From a virus, in the IMG/VR virus record IMGVR_UViG_3300033553_000213, positions 1-43,922 of that record: a stretch of 43,922 nucleotides of DNA. One strand, given 5' to 3'. Below are positions 43,624 through 43,922 of this stretch, one piece after another. Position numbers and translations under genes: made by a program. The first letter of the stretch is position 1. Every line of letters begins with the position of its first letter. The notes beneath the pieces were generated by a model. The model saw nothing but the letters and a program-made list of their open reading frames with translations. It was not told the DNA's origin and did not search any database.

Positions 43624-43841
43624 GTAAAAACATACTTAGAAGTGTATCATATAGACACATAAGCTTTACCACAACGACTCGTTAAATACGGACAGTTAAG
43701 AGTAAGCGGTAAAATGGTCTACTATTAGTGCACTACCTCAAGTAGTGCACTTCCACCAATGATTTAAATAATAGATTATTAGTGGAAGTGTATTTGTTGG
43801 ATTAATAGGCTTCGTGATTCAAGTTCCTTCCAGGCTGGTAA
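43618..43841 (+). other. Gene-free tail of the contig with several hairpins
   Basis: TTCTAAGTA/TACTTAGAA (43618-43641) spans the zinc-ribbon stop codon and may terminate transcription. AGTGCACTAC/GTAGTGCACT (43727-43751) is a perfect 10-bp stem with a 5-base loop. CTTCCAC (43750-43756) and GTGGAAG (43782-43788) enclose a smaller AT stem. No credible gene is seen. This is likely an intergenic control region cut by the assembly end. Confidence 0.55.
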
Positions 43842-43922
43842 CTGTCTCTTATACACATCTCCGAGCCCACGAGACGCTCATGAATCTCGTATGCCGTCTT
43901 CTGCTTGAAAAAAAAAAAAAAA
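43842..43922 (+). other. Illumina Nextera adapter read-through (artefact)
   Basis: 43842-43860 is the transposase mosaic end CTGTCTCTTATACACATCT, followed by the read-2 adapter CCGAGCCCACGAGAC, an 8-base index (43876-43883, GCTCATGA), the start of the P7 flow-cell sequence and a poly-A tail from 43908. It is not phage DNA. Confidence 0.98.

Overview
The window looks like one end of a contig from an AT-rich jumbo tailed phage of the phiKZ-like, probably nucleus-forming group (Chimalliviridae-type). Three things support this: split multisubunit RNA polymerase genes, a contractile-tail, terminase and prohead-protease set resembling phiKZ, and a tubulin/FtsZ-like (PhuZ-type) gene. The host is probably a gammaproteobacterium; this is inferred from the phage group, not read from the sequence. 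The left edge cuts through a gene. The right edge runs into Illumina Nextera adapter sequence (43842-43922), so it is an assembly end and not a phage terminus.

Layout. 1-5159 (minus): C-terminally cut giant virion protein with coiled-coil-like repeats and a C-terminal membrane segment. 5229-13959 (plus): RNA polymerase beta' N-terminal half, interrupted by a 369-nt group I intron placed inside the catalytic DxDGD codons; then a full-length-size beta subunit, two head/virion proteins and the prohead protease. 14017-18094 (plus): a small lipoprotein missed by length cut-offs, an acidic coiled-coil protein and a block of early or accessory genes including a tandem paralogue pair. 18166-21235 (minus): tail tube and tail sheath. 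21501-26684 (plus): three large virion proteins. 26833-28397: an early-promoter block whose first gene carries a frameshift at an A7 run. 28500-30674: large terminase. 30728-32312 (minus): two unknown genes. 32449-40321 (plus): a small membrane peptide, a SleB-like cell wall hydrolase, then a tightly packed run of 11 small unknown genes, several of which look like diverged copies of one module. 40322-40757: structured noncoding DNA. 40758-42211 (minus): a permuted papain-fold protein and a virion-like protein. 42408-43623 (plus): PhuZ-like tubulin and a zinc-ribbon protein.

Regulation. Four copies of an 11-base element, CTATATTACTA (15145, 26754, 32381, 42289), lie 73-149 bases upstream of the first gene of each plus-strand accessory/PhuZ block. 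It contains TATATTAC, as in the phiKZ early promoters read by the virion RNA polymerase. Hairpins at gene ends are repeatedly followed by UUAUG(C/U) rather than a plain U-run, reminiscent of the UUAU 3'-end motif reported for phiKZ transcripts. The virion polymerase presumably encoded in part at 5229-11478 would read these early promoters, giving a closed circuit: polymerase packaged, early blocks (including PhuZ) transcribed on entry, structural modules later.

Most unusual points: the intron splitting the polymerase active site, the diverged paralogue array at 33.4-40.3 kb, the frameshifted early gene, and the shared hairpin-UUAUG gene-end signal.
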